A DNA stretch of 64,000 nt from Roseibium aggregatum. GTDB lineage: Bacteria; Pseudomonadota; Alphaproteobacteria; Rhizobiales; Stappiaceae. The stretch is taken from assembly GCF_014692675.1 (NCBI RefSeq), contig NZ_JABFCZ010000025.1, positions 1 to 64,000 on the forward strand. The letters run 5' to 3'. Position 1 is the stretch's first letter; each line of letters begins with the position of its first letter. The translations under genes and the position numbers were made by a program. Positions 25,089-34,098 of the stretch are shown one piece after another. The notes under the pieces are model-generated. The model was not told where the DNA came from and ran no database searches. It saw only the letters and a program-made list of their open reading frames with translations.

Positions 25089-25852
25089 AAATGCTCACCG
25101 GGCAGAATGTTGTAGTGGTCGGCGGCAATGGCCTGATCGGCCAGGGGCTTGTAAAGGCGGCGCTGGCGCAGGGCGCTAACGTCGTTTGCGCCAGTCGCAG
25201 CCCAAATCCCGGGTTGTTTTCGGATCTGGACGCCTCCGAGCAAGACAGGCTGACCTTTTCCGCCGTCAATCTTTCAGATGGTGCGAGCATCGATGCGATG
25301 CTCGAGCAACTGTCGGAAACGCATGTCCCCATCCATTCGGTCGTCAATTGTTCCTTTCCCAGAAACGCCAGCTACGGCGCCAAATTCGAAGACGTCACGT
25401 TTGAAGGCTTTTGTGACAACGTCAATTTGCACCTGGGCGGAGCATTCCTGCTTTGCCAGAAATTCGTCAGGTATTTCGAAACGGTCGGAGAGGGAAATAT
25501 CATAAATTTCTCCTCCATCTACGGCGTCATGGCTCCACGTTTCGAGCTGTACGAAGGGACCGACATGACGAAAGAAGTCGAATATGCGGTCTGCAAATCA
25601 GCCATCATTCAGTTGACCAGATATCTGGCGACCTACCTCAAGGGAAAAAACATCCGCGTCAACTGCGTGAGCCCGGGCGGTGTTTTCAACAATCAGGATG
25701 AAAGGTTCGTACGCCGCTACGAAAGCCATTGCCTGAACAAGGGAATGCTGGAAGCCAACGACGTCGCCGAAACCGTCATGTTCCTGCTTTCCGACAGTTC
25801 CAGGGCCTTCAACGGTCAGAATTTCATTCTGGATGACGGGTTTTCTCTTTAG
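25085..25852 (+). CDS. SDR-family oxidoreductase, PtmA-like
   Basis: 255 residues. The NAD(P)-binding GGNGLIG is at residues 13-19, and the SDR active site is Tyr167 and Lys171 (YAVCK), with FSSIYG supplying Ser. The tail NCVSPGGVFNNQDERFVRRY, then LLSDSSRAFNGQNFILDDGF, resembles PtmA-type SDRs from flagellin nonulosonate clusters. It begins at GTG 25085, overlapping the radical SAM stop; ATG 25091 is an alternative. It would oxidise or reduce a sugar intermediate in the cytoplasm. It converges with the CMP-sugar synthetase gene. Confidence 0.82.
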   Translation: MKMLTGQNVVVVGGNGLIGQGLVKAALAQGANVVCASRSPNPGLFSDLDASEQDRLTFSAVNLSDGASIDAMLEQLSETHVPIHSVVNCSFPRNASYGAKFEDVTFEGFCDNVNLHLGGAFLLCQKFVRYFETVGEGNIINFSSIYGVMAPRFELYEGTDMTKEVEYAVCKSAIIQLTRYLATYLKGKNIRVNCVSPGGVFNNQDERFVRRYESHCLNKGMLEANDVAETVMFLLSDSSRAFNGQNFILDDGFSL

Positions 25853-25927
25853 GAACTCTATTGAGGGCAAGCGGCGGAAGACCGGTGTTTTGTCCGCGCA
25901 GTCGCGGTCGCGCCCTATGCTGCGCGA

Positions 25928-27124
25928 CTATCCGTCTCGATGTGACGAGACCAACTGACGGGCAATCAGATAGTCGCTCATCTCGCGCAGCGCGCCTTTT
26001 CCGCCTGAAGCCTCAAGCACGATATCGGCCGTCTTGAGCGCATCGGCATGGGCATCGGCCGGCGAAAAGGCGAGGCCGCAGGCCGCCATGCAGGCCGTGT
26101 CATTGATATCGTTGCCGATATAGGCGATCTCGCTCCACTCCAGCCCGTTTTCGGCCCGCCAGGCCTCCAGGGCGGAGAGCTTGTCGTCCACATGGTTCTG
26201 GACCGGCATCTTCAGCTTGGCTGCGCGGGTCTTCACCACCGGGTTGGCCTCCTTCGACAGGATCAGCAGACGGACGCCCCTGTCTCTCAGCCGTTCTAGC
26301 CCCATGCCGTCGCGGCGGCTGCAGAACACCGCTTCCTGGCCGTCCTGGCTGACGAGCACCCGGTCGTCCGTGTGGACGCCGTCGAAATCGGTCACCACCG
26401 CCTTGATCTGCCCCGGCACATGCTCTTTGCGCAGAGATGCAGGCTTGCGGGACGCCTGAAAGGCTTCCGCCATGTCCCAGTCTTCCTGGGTGTCGATCTC
26501 GATCGTCGGTGCCGACACCGGAACCAGCACCGTGCGCCCGCAAAACCGGGTTTGCTCTGCCAGGAACGGCTCCACACGCATGGCGTAGATCGCGCCGTTT
26601 TCCCGGTAGCGCGGCGTCATGTCCTGCCGGCGTTGCCGGGGTTTGCTGTGGTCGTGGGTAATGCCTTCGGCAAAGCCCGCCACGTCTTCCTGCCAGATGA
26701 AGCCGTGATCCTCGACGACCGAAAACGCGCTGTCGGCGTTTTTCTGGATCATCGTGTCAACGACCAGATCGATTTCCGCAGCCGTCGTGAACGGCGAGGT
26801 GCATTGCAGGAAGACGAGAATGTCCGGCAGGCCGGCCTGTTCCGCCTTCAGGTGTTCCAGGGCATGCAGCAGGGCGGATTCGGAACTGGCGGTCGAGCCG
26901 CTGATCTCGCCCGGCCTGACGATGGCATGGGCGCCGGCGGCGCGGGCGACCTTGAGAATGCCGGCATCGTCGCTGGAAACGTAGACGCGCTCGATACAGG
27001 CCGCGTGCAGCGCAGCGTCAACGGTGCGGGCAACGAGCGGTGTGCCGCCGAGCGGGCGTATGTTCTTACCCGGAAGTCCCCTGGATCCCCCGCGGGCCGG
27101 AATGACCGCGATTACGCGTGTCAC
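25928..27124 (-). CDS. neuA: CMP-nonulosonate cytidylyltransferase fused to a KdsC-type HAD phosphatase
   Basis: 398 residues from GTG 27124, which overlaps the synthase stop (GTGA). Residues 1-225 are the cytidylyltransferase: ARGGSRGLPGKN at 10-21 (CTP binding), then FLQCTSPFTTAAEID and IEIDTQEDW. Residues 240-398 are a HAD domain with DFDGVHTDD (nucleophile Asp246), LILSKEANPVVKTRAAKLKM, and YIGNDINDTACM, like KDO-8-phosphate or NeuNAc-9-phosphate phosphatases. One polypeptide may thus remove the 9-phosphate and activate the sugar with CMP. The sugar identity (Neu, Kdn, Leg and so on) cannot be read from sequence. Confidence 0.88.
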   Translation of the reverse strand: MTRVIAVIPARGGSRGLPGKNIRPLGGTPLVARTVDAALHAACIERVYVSSDDAGILKVARAAGAHAIVRPGEISGSTASSESALLHALEHLKAEQAGLPDILVFLQCTSPFTTAAEIDLVVDTMIQKNADSAFSVVEDHGFIWQEDVAGFAEGITHDHSKPRQRRQDMTPRYRENGAIYAMRVEPFLAEQTRFCGRTVLVPVSAPTIEIDTQEDWDMAEAFQASRKPASLRKEHVPGQIKAVVTDFDGVHTDDRVLVSQDGQEAVFCSRRDGMGLERLRDRGVRLLILSKEANPVVKTRAAKLKMPVQNHVDDKLSALEAWRAENGLEWSEIAYIGNDINDTACMAACGLAFSPADAHADALKTADIVLEASGGKGALREMSDYLIARQLVSSHRDG

Positions 27125-28053
27125 GAGACTTGCCGGATCTGTCTGCTCTGCTTGTCTTCCGCCCACTTGAGCTTGTCGCGCTGGACCTGTTCCACATCGA
27201 GCAGGTCTTTCTCCTTGTAGCGGAGCGCCTTGCCGACGTTTTGCAGGTCCCGGCACAGGCGGCGCAACCCGTCAGGCTCGAGGCTGGCAGCGTGATCGGT
27301 GCCCTTCCAGGTGCGGTTCAGTGTGAAGTGACGCTCGATATAGGCGAAGATCCCCTGGCCGTAACGCTGGAAACCGAGGTGGCCGATCGTCATGGCCGCG
27401 ACATCGGCTGCGATGCCGTGATGGTGGCCGGAAAAACCGATGGCCTTGACCCGGTCCCCGTAGATTTCCTGCAGCCGGTTGATTTCCAGCAGGCAGACAT
27501 CCTCGAATTCGACGGGATAGCCGGACGTGCAGGAATAGACCACCAGATCCTTGGCCCGGCCGCGTTCCTCGTAGAAGTCGATCATCCGGGCGATTTCCGC
27601 CCGGGTCGTCATGCCGGTGGAGACATGGATCTCGCCGTCATAGTGGCGGCAGAGATAGTCCTGAAGCTCGAAATGCTGGTTGGTGGCGGACGGGATCTTG
27701 ATCAGGAGCGGCTCAAGGGCGGCGATTTCCTTCGCCGACGTCAGGTCCCACACGGAGGTGGAATACTCGATGCCGGCCAGGCGGCACTCTTCCTGCAATT
27801 CCTTGTGCTGGCCCGCGGTGAATTCCAGGAACTCCCGGTGCGCGCCATAGGTGGCGCCATAGGCGTTGTGCGGAACCGGATGCGGCGTTTCGAACTCGGC
27901 GCCGGACAGCAGTTCACGGTTGTTGCGCTTCTGGAACTTGGCCACATGTGCGTGGCAGACATTCGCCGCGACGTGGATCATCTCCTTGGCGATGTCCATG
28001 TCGCCCTTGTGATTGCATCCGATCTCGGCAATCACCTTGATTTCGTGAGCCAT
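27121..28053 (-). CDS. neuB: N-acetylneuraminate (nonulosonate) synthase family protein without SAF domain
   Basis: 310 residues from ATG 28053. It has the NeuB TIM-barrel motifs EIGCNHKGD (residues 10-18), VAKFQKRNNREL, PLLIKIPSATNQHF, STGMTT and IGFSGHHHG. It condenses phosphoenolpyruvate with a six-carbon amino sugar or its phosphate. The usual antifreeze-like SAF domain of about 60 residues is absent, and the barrel is followed only by a charged helix (RDKLKWAEDKQSRQ). It overlaps the neuA-HAD gene by 4 bp, so the two are co-translated. The fused phosphatase hints that the product carries a 9-phosphate (inference). Confidence 0.88.
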   Translation of the reverse strand: MAHEIKVIAEIGCNHKGDMDIAKEMIHVAANVCHAHVAKFQKRNNRELLSGAEFETPHPVPHNAYGATYGAHREFLEFTAGQHKELQEECRLAGIEYSTSVWDLTSAKEIAALEPLLIKIPSATNQHFELQDYLCRHYDGEIHVSTGMTTRAEIARMIDFYEERGRAKDLVVYSCTSGYPVEFEDVCLLEINRLQEIYGDRVKAIGFSGHHHGIAADVAAMTIGHLGFQRYGQGIFAYIERHFTLNRTWKGTDHAASLEPDGLRRLCRDLQNVGKALRYKEKDLLDVEQVQRDKLKWAEDKQSRQIRQVS

Positions 28054-28285
28054 GGTCTGAAGCCTTTCCCGGCGGCCTGAGCTGGTGACGTCGTGCACAG
28101 ACGTTTTGCGTCCACCGGCCGGGCGATCGATCTCTTCGTTGATCGTGACCTGAGTTCGCGAATCACCCGAATTCCCGAAACGCAATACACCTAGAATGCC
28201 TAAAGACTGGGCGTTGCCAAGGCGCTTGCCATGTTTATGCTCAAGAGTTTGCTAACCATGTCCGTCGGTTTTGCCCTGTCAGGAC

Positions 28286-28615
28286 CTACACGAACACCCG
28301 GGCCAGCGAGGTGACGGCCATGGCGGTGATCGCCCGGCGCGGGCCTTCCAGCGCGCCGTCCTGGTCGGGCAGGATCATGGCGATCCGGTTCAGGTCGGTT
28401 GCGTCCATCCGGTCGAGATCCGCGGCCTTGGCGGCCTCTTCTGCGGCAAAGCGGATCGTGTCGAACAGCTTCACCAGTTGCCGCCAGACCTCCAGAGGCG
28501 GGCTGTCCGCCGTTTCGCACCACCGAATAATGTCGCTCGTCTCCGCCTTCAGATAGCTGGCGGCTTCCTCGGGCGAAAGTCCGAACAAGTCAATGATCGT
28601 CTTGAAATTACTCAT
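28286..28615 (-). CDS. Hypothetical protein
   Basis: 109 residues from ATG 28615. The first 35 residues (FKTIIDLFGLSPEEAASYLK, then DIIRWCETADSPPLEVWRQL) resemble the short HTH seen in phage-type or XRE-like regulators in which a residue pair recognises DNA, but the second half (EEAAKAADLDRMDATDLNRI) is simply helical. No known family is recognised. It lies alone between the nonulosonate genes and the methyltransferase. Confidence 0.55.
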   Translation of the reverse strand: MSNFKTIIDLFGLSPEEAASYLKAETSDIIRWCETADSPPLEVWRQLVKLFDTIRFAAEEAAKAADLDRMDATDLNRIAMILPDQDGALEGPRRAITAMAVTSLARVFV

Positions 28616-28759
28616 CGCAGTGATCCGCTACTGGTCTCTCCGAAACCTCTGGATCGTTCATTTTGCACTGCAATATGGCGAAAAGTCGAGCGGTAAACTC
28701 TCCTTGGGTTAATCCGTGGGGATAACCGGGGCAGGTCAGCGGGCTTTGCCACAAATACC

Positions 28760-28789
28760 TTGTCATCCCAGCCTTCGCTGGGATGACAA
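28760..28789. repeat. Perfect 13-bp stem hairpin repeat unit
   Basis: TTGTCATCCCAGC and GCTGGGATGACAA pair perfectly around a CTTC loop. It belongs to the same GTCATCCC-type short repeats seen at 4058-4230. It lies between two genes on the minus strand and may act as a transcription end or RNA-stabilising structure. Confidence 0.6.
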
Positions 28790-28870
28790 CCTAGTATTGG
28801 TCGAGGCAGTGCCTGATGTACCGCTTCGGCGGCAGAACTGCATCTCAGGCTTCCTATTCAGCCGCTGTCT

Positions 28871-29524
28871 TCAGGCGACACGGCAGAGCGTATGAATGAT
28901 CCTGATCTCATCCGCAAAATCCTCGTTTTCGGGCAGATACCGGCGCGGTTCGCTGATGTGGAGCGCGGTCCACAGGCCCTCGCCTTCGATCGCGGCGATC
29001 ATTGCGGCGAAATTGAGCGCCTCCCAGCGGTCGGTGCGCTGGGTAAAGGCGATCACGCCGCCGGGTCGCACGCACCGGCACAGGTCGCGAAACAGCGCTT
29101 CCGCATCCGCGATATAGGTCAGGACCCCGACGGAAATGGCGGCGTCGTAGCTGTTGTCTTCAAGCGGCAGCGGATGTTTTTGCAGATCGTGGCACACCAG
29201 TTTTTCATAGCCGCCGCGCGCGCCCGCCAGCTTGAGCGATTCAGCCGAGATATCGATGCCGTCGATGTGAAAATCCCCATAAGGGCTCAGTGCATCGGCG
29301 ACCAGTCCGGTGCCGCAGCCGACGTCCAGGATATGCGCCTTCGGGGAAAGATGCGGCGCGAGCAGGGCCGCGGCATCCCTTGGCGCCTGGTAATCCCACG
29401 CCGCAAGGGTTTCGTCATAGGTCCTGGCCCAGTCGTCGTAATAATCCGCGATTGCGTCGGAGTCCGTCGACCCCGCCTTGAGGGAGGTAAGGCCGCCGGA
29501 TTTGGATTTGTTGTCTTGTGCCAT
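28871..29524 (-). CDS. Class I SAM-dependent methyltransferase
   Basis: 217 residues from ATG 29524, which begins a normal protein sequence (MAQDNKSKSGGLTSLKAGST); the open frame continues upstream, but there it is the shadow of the RF3 gene. Motif I, ILDVGCGTGL, is at residues 65-74. Then come IDGIDISAESL (binding the SAM ribose), YDAAISVGVLTYIADA (motif II) and CVRPGGVIAF (motif III). The N-terminal DYYDDWARTYDETLAAW is common in small-molecule methyltransferases of the WBSCR27 kind. The substrate is unknown. Confidence 0.85.
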   Translation of the reverse strand: MAQDNKSKSGGLTSLKAGSTDSDAIADYYDDWARTYDETLAAWDYQAPRDAAALLAPHLSPKAHILDVGCGTGLVADALSPYGDFHIDGIDISAESLKLAGARGGYEKLVCHDLQKHPLPLEDNSYDAAISVGVLTYIADAEALFRDLCRCVRPGGVIAFTQRTDRWEALNFAAMIAAIEGEGLWTALHISEPRRYLPENEDFADEIRIIHTLCRVA

Positions 29525-29712
29525 GCCAGGATCCTTGATCGATGGGTTCCGGTTCCGCCGCCAATTGGCGGTGTTCCGGAAACAGGGGGTCTGGGGGGCG
29601 GTCAGGAGTAACAGGCCGCAGGCGACGGACGCAAGGCGAGGCAGGCAAAGATGTGGATTGGCGCCCCGCGCAGATGCGGGGAGAGTCGATGAACGCCGGA
29701 AACCTGCCGGCC

Positions 29713-31311
29713 TTACCCTTCGTGCACGATCTCGCGCGTCTCGCGGAACTTCACGTCCGGGTATTTCTCGCCGATGTAGCCGACTTCCCAGGCGTTCTTG
29801 AACAGGAACACCGGCCGGTCGTCGCGGTCCTCGGCGATCGACATGCGGTGGTTCTCGATCATCTTCTGCAGGGTCGCCTGGTCGGTCTCGATCCAGCGGG
29901 CGGTGGAATAATTGACCGGCTCGAAGCCGATCTCCGCGCCGTATTCCGCCTTGAGCCGGTCGACCACCACGTCGAGCTGCAGGATGCCGACCACGCCGAC
30001 GATCCAGTTGGAGCCGATGTCCGGCTTGAAGATCTGAACCAGGCCTTCCTCGGCCAGGTCCTGCAGGCCCTGGCGCATCTGCTTGACCTTCATGGTGTCG
30101 CCCAGGCGCACCCGGCGCAGGATTTCCGGAGCGAAGGCCGGCAGGCCGGTGACGTGGATGTCCTCGCCTTCCGTCAGCGTGTCGCCGACCCTGAGCTGGC
30201 CGTGGTTCGGCACGCCGATCACGTCGCCCGGATAGGCGGTCTCGGCGATTTCGCGTTCCTCGGCGAAGAAGAAGATCGGCGCGGTGACGGCGATCACCTT
30301 GCCGGCGCGCACGTGCTTCAGCTTCATGCCGCGCTTGAACGTGCCCGAGCACAGGCGCACGAACGCGATCCGGTCCCGGTGTTTCGGGTCCATGTTCGCC
30401 TGAACCTTGAAGACGAAGCCGGTGACCTTTTCCTCGTCCGGCCGGATGGTCCGCCCGCCGGTGGCCGGCTGCGAATGCGGGGGAGGGGCATAATCTGCGA
30501 TGAAGTCCAGCAGTTCCTCGATGCCGTAGTCGCGCAGCGCCGAGCCGAAGAAGACCGGGGTCAGGTGGCCTTCCAGGAAGCTTTCCTTGTCGAACGCCGC
30601 ATAGCCTTCCGCGCCCAGTTCGACGTTTTCGGTGAGCTCGTCCATGATCCGGTCGAAGACGGTGTCCACGAGGATCGGGTCCTCCAGTCCGGAAACGTCC
30701 AGGGTGCGGGCATAGGCGCCGCCGCGCTCGCCGGCAGACGTGTGGAACTTCTTCTTCTGCCAGTCGTAGACACCGAAGAAGTCGGAGCCCATGCCGACCG
30801 GCCAGGTCTGCGGGGACACGTCCAGCGCCAGCGCTTCCTGGACCTCGTCGAGGATTTCCAGCGCGTGCCGGCCTTCCCGGTCGATCTTGTTGACGAAGGT
30901 GATGATCGGAATGTCCCTGAGACGGCAGACCTCGAACAGCTTGCGTGTCTGGGCCTCGATGCCCTTGGCGGCGTCGATCACCATGATGGCCGCGTCGACG
31001 GCGGTCAGCGTGCGGTAGGTGTCTTCGGAAAAGTCCTCGTGGCCCGGCGTGTCGAGCAGGTTGTAGATGATGCCGTTGCGCTCGAAGGTCATCACCGAGG
31101 ACGACACGGAGATGCCGCGTTCCTGTTCGATCTTCATCCAGTCGGAGCGGGCGCGGCGTCGCTCGCCGCGGGCGCGCACCTGGCCGGCTGCGCGGATGGC
31201 GCCGCCCGACAGGAGCAGCTTTTCCGTCAGCGTCGTCTTACCGGCGTCCGGGTGGGAGATGATCGCAAAGGTGCGCCGCGTCAGGTAGGGCGCGCCGTTC
31301 ATGGTGGCCAT
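29713..31311 (-). CDS. prfC: Peptide chain release factor 3
   Basis: 532 residues, the family length. The translational-GTPase motifs are in order: G1 SHPDAGKTT at residues 19-27, G2 GISVSSSVM, G3 DTPGHEDFSEDTY, and G4 NKIDREG. Domain II (KVTGFVFKVQANMDPKHRDR) and the RF3-specific C-terminal VVGILQLDVVVDRLKAEYG follow. RF3 removes RF1 and RF2 from the ribosome after peptide release, using GTP. It is a stand-alone gene starting at ATG 31311; the alternative ATG 31302 is close. Confidence 0.95.
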   Translation of the reverse strand: MATMNGAPYLTRRTFAIISHPDAGKTTLTEKLLLSGGAIRAAGQVRARGERRRARSDWMKIEQERGISVSSSVMTFERNGIIYNLLDTPGHEDFSEDTYRTLTAVDAAIMVIDAAKGIEAQTRKLFEVCRLRDIPIITFVNKIDREGRHALEILDEVQEALALDVSPQTWPVGMGSDFFGVYDWQKKKFHTSAGERGGAYARTLDVSGLEDPILVDTVFDRIMDELTENVELGAEGYAAFDKESFLEGHLTPVFFGSALRDYGIEELLDFIADYAPPPHSQPATGGRTIRPDEEKVTGFVFKVQANMDPKHRDRIAFVRLCSGTFKRGMKLKHVRAGKVIAVTAPIFFFAEEREIAETAYPGDVIGVPNHGQLRVGDTLTEGEDIHVTGLPAFAPEILRRVRLGDTMKVKQMRQGLQDLAEEGLVQIFKPDIGSNWIVGVVGILQLDVVVDRLKAEYGAEIGFEPVNYSTARWIETDQATLQKMIENHRMSIAEDRDDRPVFLFKNAWEVGYIGEKYPDVKFRETREIVHEG

Positions 31312-31484
31312 TCAAAAAGCTCCTCGGGCTCCGGCAGGCAAACGGACCGTAGGCGCGCAACGCTCGGGAAGAAATCCGGGGCGCGCCGGTCCATCAGGCC
31401 TGGTTCGGATGGATGTCTTGTTGGCGCTTGGTTCTAGAGAAAGCGGGCCGAAAAGGCCAGCAAAGAATGAGATCCGCATCTGTC

Positions 31485-32378
31485 CTATAGTGTACGGCTC
31501 AGCGCTTCGGCGAGGAAGTCGTAGACCAGACGGATGCGGCGCGAGGTGTTGAGTTCGCGGTGGGTCACGAGCCAGACGGGAAAATGGACCGGCGCCATTG
31601 TAGGGAGAACCCGAACTATGCCGGGCGTGCGTTCGGCGACGCCCTCCTCCATGATGCCGAGGCCAAGTCCCTGGCGCACCATTTGCCAGCCGACAACGCC
31701 GCTTGCGGAATTGAACCTGATGTTCGCTGCGGTGACCTTGAGGCCGAGGCCGTTCAGAAACCGGACCATGTCTTCCCGGTTGCCGATGCCGACGAAGACT
31801 TCTCCGGTCAGGTCCTTCAGGGACTTCGGACGTCCCGTTCGCTCCAGGAGGCTTTCGGCGGCATAGAGATTGGCGCGCGCCTCCCGGATCAGCCGGGCGA
31901 CCAGATCCTGATGCTGCGGACGGACGTGACGGATCGCGATGTCGGCTTCCCGGCGGCGAAGGTCGGAAAGCGCGTTCGAGGCGATGACCTCGATTTCGAT
32001 GCCGGGTGCGGCAACGCGCAGTTCGGCCAGGATCTCCGGCAATACGAAGGCGGCCATCACGTCGCTTGCCGAAATGCTGACCCGGCCTTCGATCGCCTCC
32101 GACCTGGCGGAGGCCGTCAGGCCTGTCTGCAATGCGGCTTCCGCCATCATGCGCAACGGGGGGAGCAGATCGCGTCCTGCATCTGTCAGAACGATGGACC
32201 GGCCGGCGCGTTCGATCAGGACGACGCCGAGGGCGTCTTCAAGTGCGGCCACCTGGCGGCCGATGGTCGGCTGGGTGAGATGAAGCGCCTTCGCCGCAGC
32301 GGACAGCGAGCCGAGCTCCGCCGTGGCGAGGAATGCCCGCGCCTGGTTCCAGTCAAAGCCGATTGCCGCCCAATTCAT
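31485..32378 (-). CDS. LysR-family transcriptional regulator
   Basis: 297 residues. The N-terminal HTH (WNQARAFLATAELGSLSAAA, then LTQPTIGRQVAALEDALGVV) is a standard LysR DNA-binding domain, followed by the two-lobed effector domain (VSISASDVMAAFVLPEILAE, then GLGLGIMEEGVAERTPG). It starts at ATG 32378. It is divergent from the methyltransferase gene at 32512 with about 130 bp between, the classic LysR layout for controlling the neighbour. The effector is unknown. Confidence 0.9.
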   Translation of the reverse strand: MNWAAIGFDWNQARAFLATAELGSLSAAAKALHLTQPTIGRQVAALEDALGVVLIERAGRSIVLTDAGRDLLPPLRMMAEAALQTGLTASARSEAIEGRVSISASDVMAAFVLPEILAELRVAAPGIEIEVIASNALSDLRRREADIAIRHVRPQHQDLVARLIREARANLYAAESLLERTGRPKSLKDLTGEVFVGIGNREDMVRFLNGLGLKVTAANIRFNSASGVVGWQMVRQGLGLGIMEEGVAERTPGIVRVLPTMAPVHFPVWLVTHRELNTSRRIRLVYDFLAEALSRTL

Positions 32379-32511
32379 GCGTTTTTGTATAGAAGATCTG
32401 CAAATTTATGCAATTCTGGTTTCATGGAGAAGATCGTATAGAGACCGGATCGCAAACGCGGCCGGCCACGGCAGCCGCAGATTGCGCTCATGAATCGACA
32501 GGGAATGCCCG

Positions 32512-33147
32512 ATGACGGACAACGCCAGTTTCTGGGACAAGGTCGCAACGCGCTATGCCCGCTCGCCGGTGCGAAATGAAGCGGCCTATGCCGAAACGCT
32601 CGCCCGCACGCGGGCGTATCTCAAACCGTCCGACCGGGTGCTTGAGATCGGCTGCGGCACCGGCACCACGGCGTTGAAGCTCGCAGGGTCCGTGGAAAGC
32701 CTGCTGGCGACCGATGTGTCCGGGAAAATGATCGGGATCGCCACAGCCAAACTGGCCGACGGCGCAGCCGGCAACGTCAGCTTCCGGCAGGCAGAGATCG
32801 GTGCCGATACCTTTGACGGCGGCTCTTTCGATGCGGTGCTTGCCTTCAACCTTTTGCATCTTATCGGCGATACCGCAGGTGCGGTCCGCAGCGTTCGCGA
32901 TCAGCTGAAGCCGGGCGGATTGTTCATTTCCAAGACCGTTTGTCTTTCCGAAGCAGGTCCGTTGCTTCGGCCATTGTTCCGCCTCCTGATTCCGGTCATG
33001 CGGTTCTTCGGCAAGGCGCCGTTCGTTCGCTTTCTGAAAATCAGCGAGCTGGAAACGCTTATCGGCGTGGAGGGGTTCGAGATCGTCGAGACCGGCAATT
33101 ATCCGGCCAAACCGCCGAGCCGTTTCATCGTCGCCCGCAAGGTCTGA
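32512..33147 (+). CDS. Class I SAM-dependent methyltransferase
   Basis: 211 residues. It opens MTDNASFWDKVATRYARSPV, then motif I VLEIGCGTGTTALKLA near residue 43, SLLATDVSGKMIGIA, FDAVLAFNLLHLI (motif II), and LKPGGLFISKTVCL. The C-terminal helix pair and LETLIGVEGFEIVETGNYPA are typical of methyltransferase-11/25 enzymes acting on small molecules or lipids. It is divergent from a LysR gene that probably controls it. Substrate unknown. Confidence 0.88.
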   Translation: MTDNASFWDKVATRYARSPVRNEAAYAETLARTRAYLKPSDRVLEIGCGTGTTALKLAGSVESLLATDVSGKMIGIATAKLADGAAGNVSFRQAEIGADTFDGGSFDAVLAFNLLHLIGDTAGAVRSVRDQLKPGGLFISKTVCLSEAGPLLRPLFRLLIPVMRFFGKAPFVRFLKISELETLIGVEGFEIVETGNYPAKPPSRFIVARKV

Positions 33148-33343
33148 CCCTGCCGGTGAACACGGTATCCCGTTCGCCTTTTTAAGAGGCGAAAATAAGG
33201 AAATTCCGTGAAAAATGTTTAATAATCAAAAGCTTGAAATAACGTAGCCGCAGGTCCAATTTCCCCGTCGTCCCCTCCGACGAAGGCAGCCGTACAGACG
33301 ACGGCCAAGCCGGAAGGTTTTTGAAAACCGAAGGAGAATGACG

Positions 33344-34030
33344 ATGAAATCGAGAACAGCAATTGCTTCGCTGGTCGCAGCAACCCTGGTCGGCGCCACG
33401 GCCCTGACCTCGGCTGCAGTCTACGCGGCGGAGGCCTCTCATCAGACCGAAGCGGCCAAGATGAACCAGGCGGCCTCGAACGTGGCGGATAACTTCCTCA
33501 AGCTGTCCAAGGACGGAATGGAGGCCATGTCCGACGTGCACAAGGCGCGTCTGGCGATCTACAACGGCAACACCGACGAAGCGGAAACCTATATCAACAC
33601 GGCCCAGTCGCTCGCGATGCAGGCGGAAAAGGACGTCACGACCCTGGACAAGCTTGCCAAGGCCGGAAACAAGACGACCAAGGGCGGTGACATCAGCCGC
33701 TATCTGCCGCTGAGCGCCCAGATCTCGGTCCTGAACGACTACGCGCTCAATCCGGAGGATTCCGACCACCTGGACAAGGCCAACACGGCGCTGAAGAACG
33801 GCGACAACAAGGGCGCGGTGAGCCACGCCTCGCTGATCGACCAGCAGGTCGCCTACACCTATGTGGCGGTGCCCTATGACCAGCTGACCGCGAGCCTCTA
33901 CCACGCGGGCATGAACCTGAAGAACAAGAAGGCCCAGCTGGCGAACATGGATCTGAAGGCGATCGAGGACAGCCTCGTTGCCGACCGGGTTTCGATCGAC
34001 GGGATCCCGGACATGGTCGTCCAGGGCTGA
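33344..34030 (+). CDS. yfdX: YfdX-family exported protein
   Basis: 228 residues from ATG 33344; an ATG six bases earlier lies too close to the GAAGGAG site, so the second ATG has better spacing. A signal peptide (MKSRTAIASLVAATLVGATA, Ala-rich cleavage region near 28) leads into the YfdX helical domain (DVHKARLAIYNGNTDEAETY, then AQSLAMQAEKDV, and VAVPYDQLTASLYHAG). YfdX proteins are periplasmic, stress-linked and structurally helical; their activity is not established. A terminator follows at 34055. Confidence 0.88.
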   Translation: MKSRTAIASLVAATLVGATALTSAAVYAAEASHQTEAAKMNQAASNVADNFLKLSKDGMEAMSDVHKARLAIYNGNTDEAETYINTAQSLAMQAEKDVTTLDKLAKAGNKTTKGGDISRYLPLSAQISVLNDYALNPEDSDHLDKANTALKNGDNKGAVSHASLIDQQVAYTYVAVPYDQLTASLYHAGMNLKNKKAQLANMDLKAIEDSLVADRVSIDGIPDMVVQG

Positions 34031-34054
34031 CGATCCCGCAATGTCTCCAGACAA

Positions 34055-34088
34055 GCCGGGAGTGGCACGCGCCGCTCCCGGCGTTTTT
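34055..34088 (+). terminator. Rho-independent terminator after yfdX
   Basis: GCCGGGAGTGGC (34055-34066) pairs with GCCGCTCCCGGC (34071-34082) around ACGC, with one G-T pair; GTTTTTG follows. It lies 24 bases after the yfdX stop and just before the convergent ABC permease stop. Confidence 0.85.
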
Positions 34089-34098
34089 GTGCGTTAGC

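Noticed and set aside
28871-30352. Extended N-terminus of the methyltransferase reading back into prfC
   Set aside because: The upstream part reads as low-complexity Arg/Gly from the prfC shadow; ATG 29524 begins the true protein.
29542-31437. A 631-codon plus-strand frame opposite prfC
   Set aside because: Antisense shadow of the RF3 gene, with no protein-like motifs.
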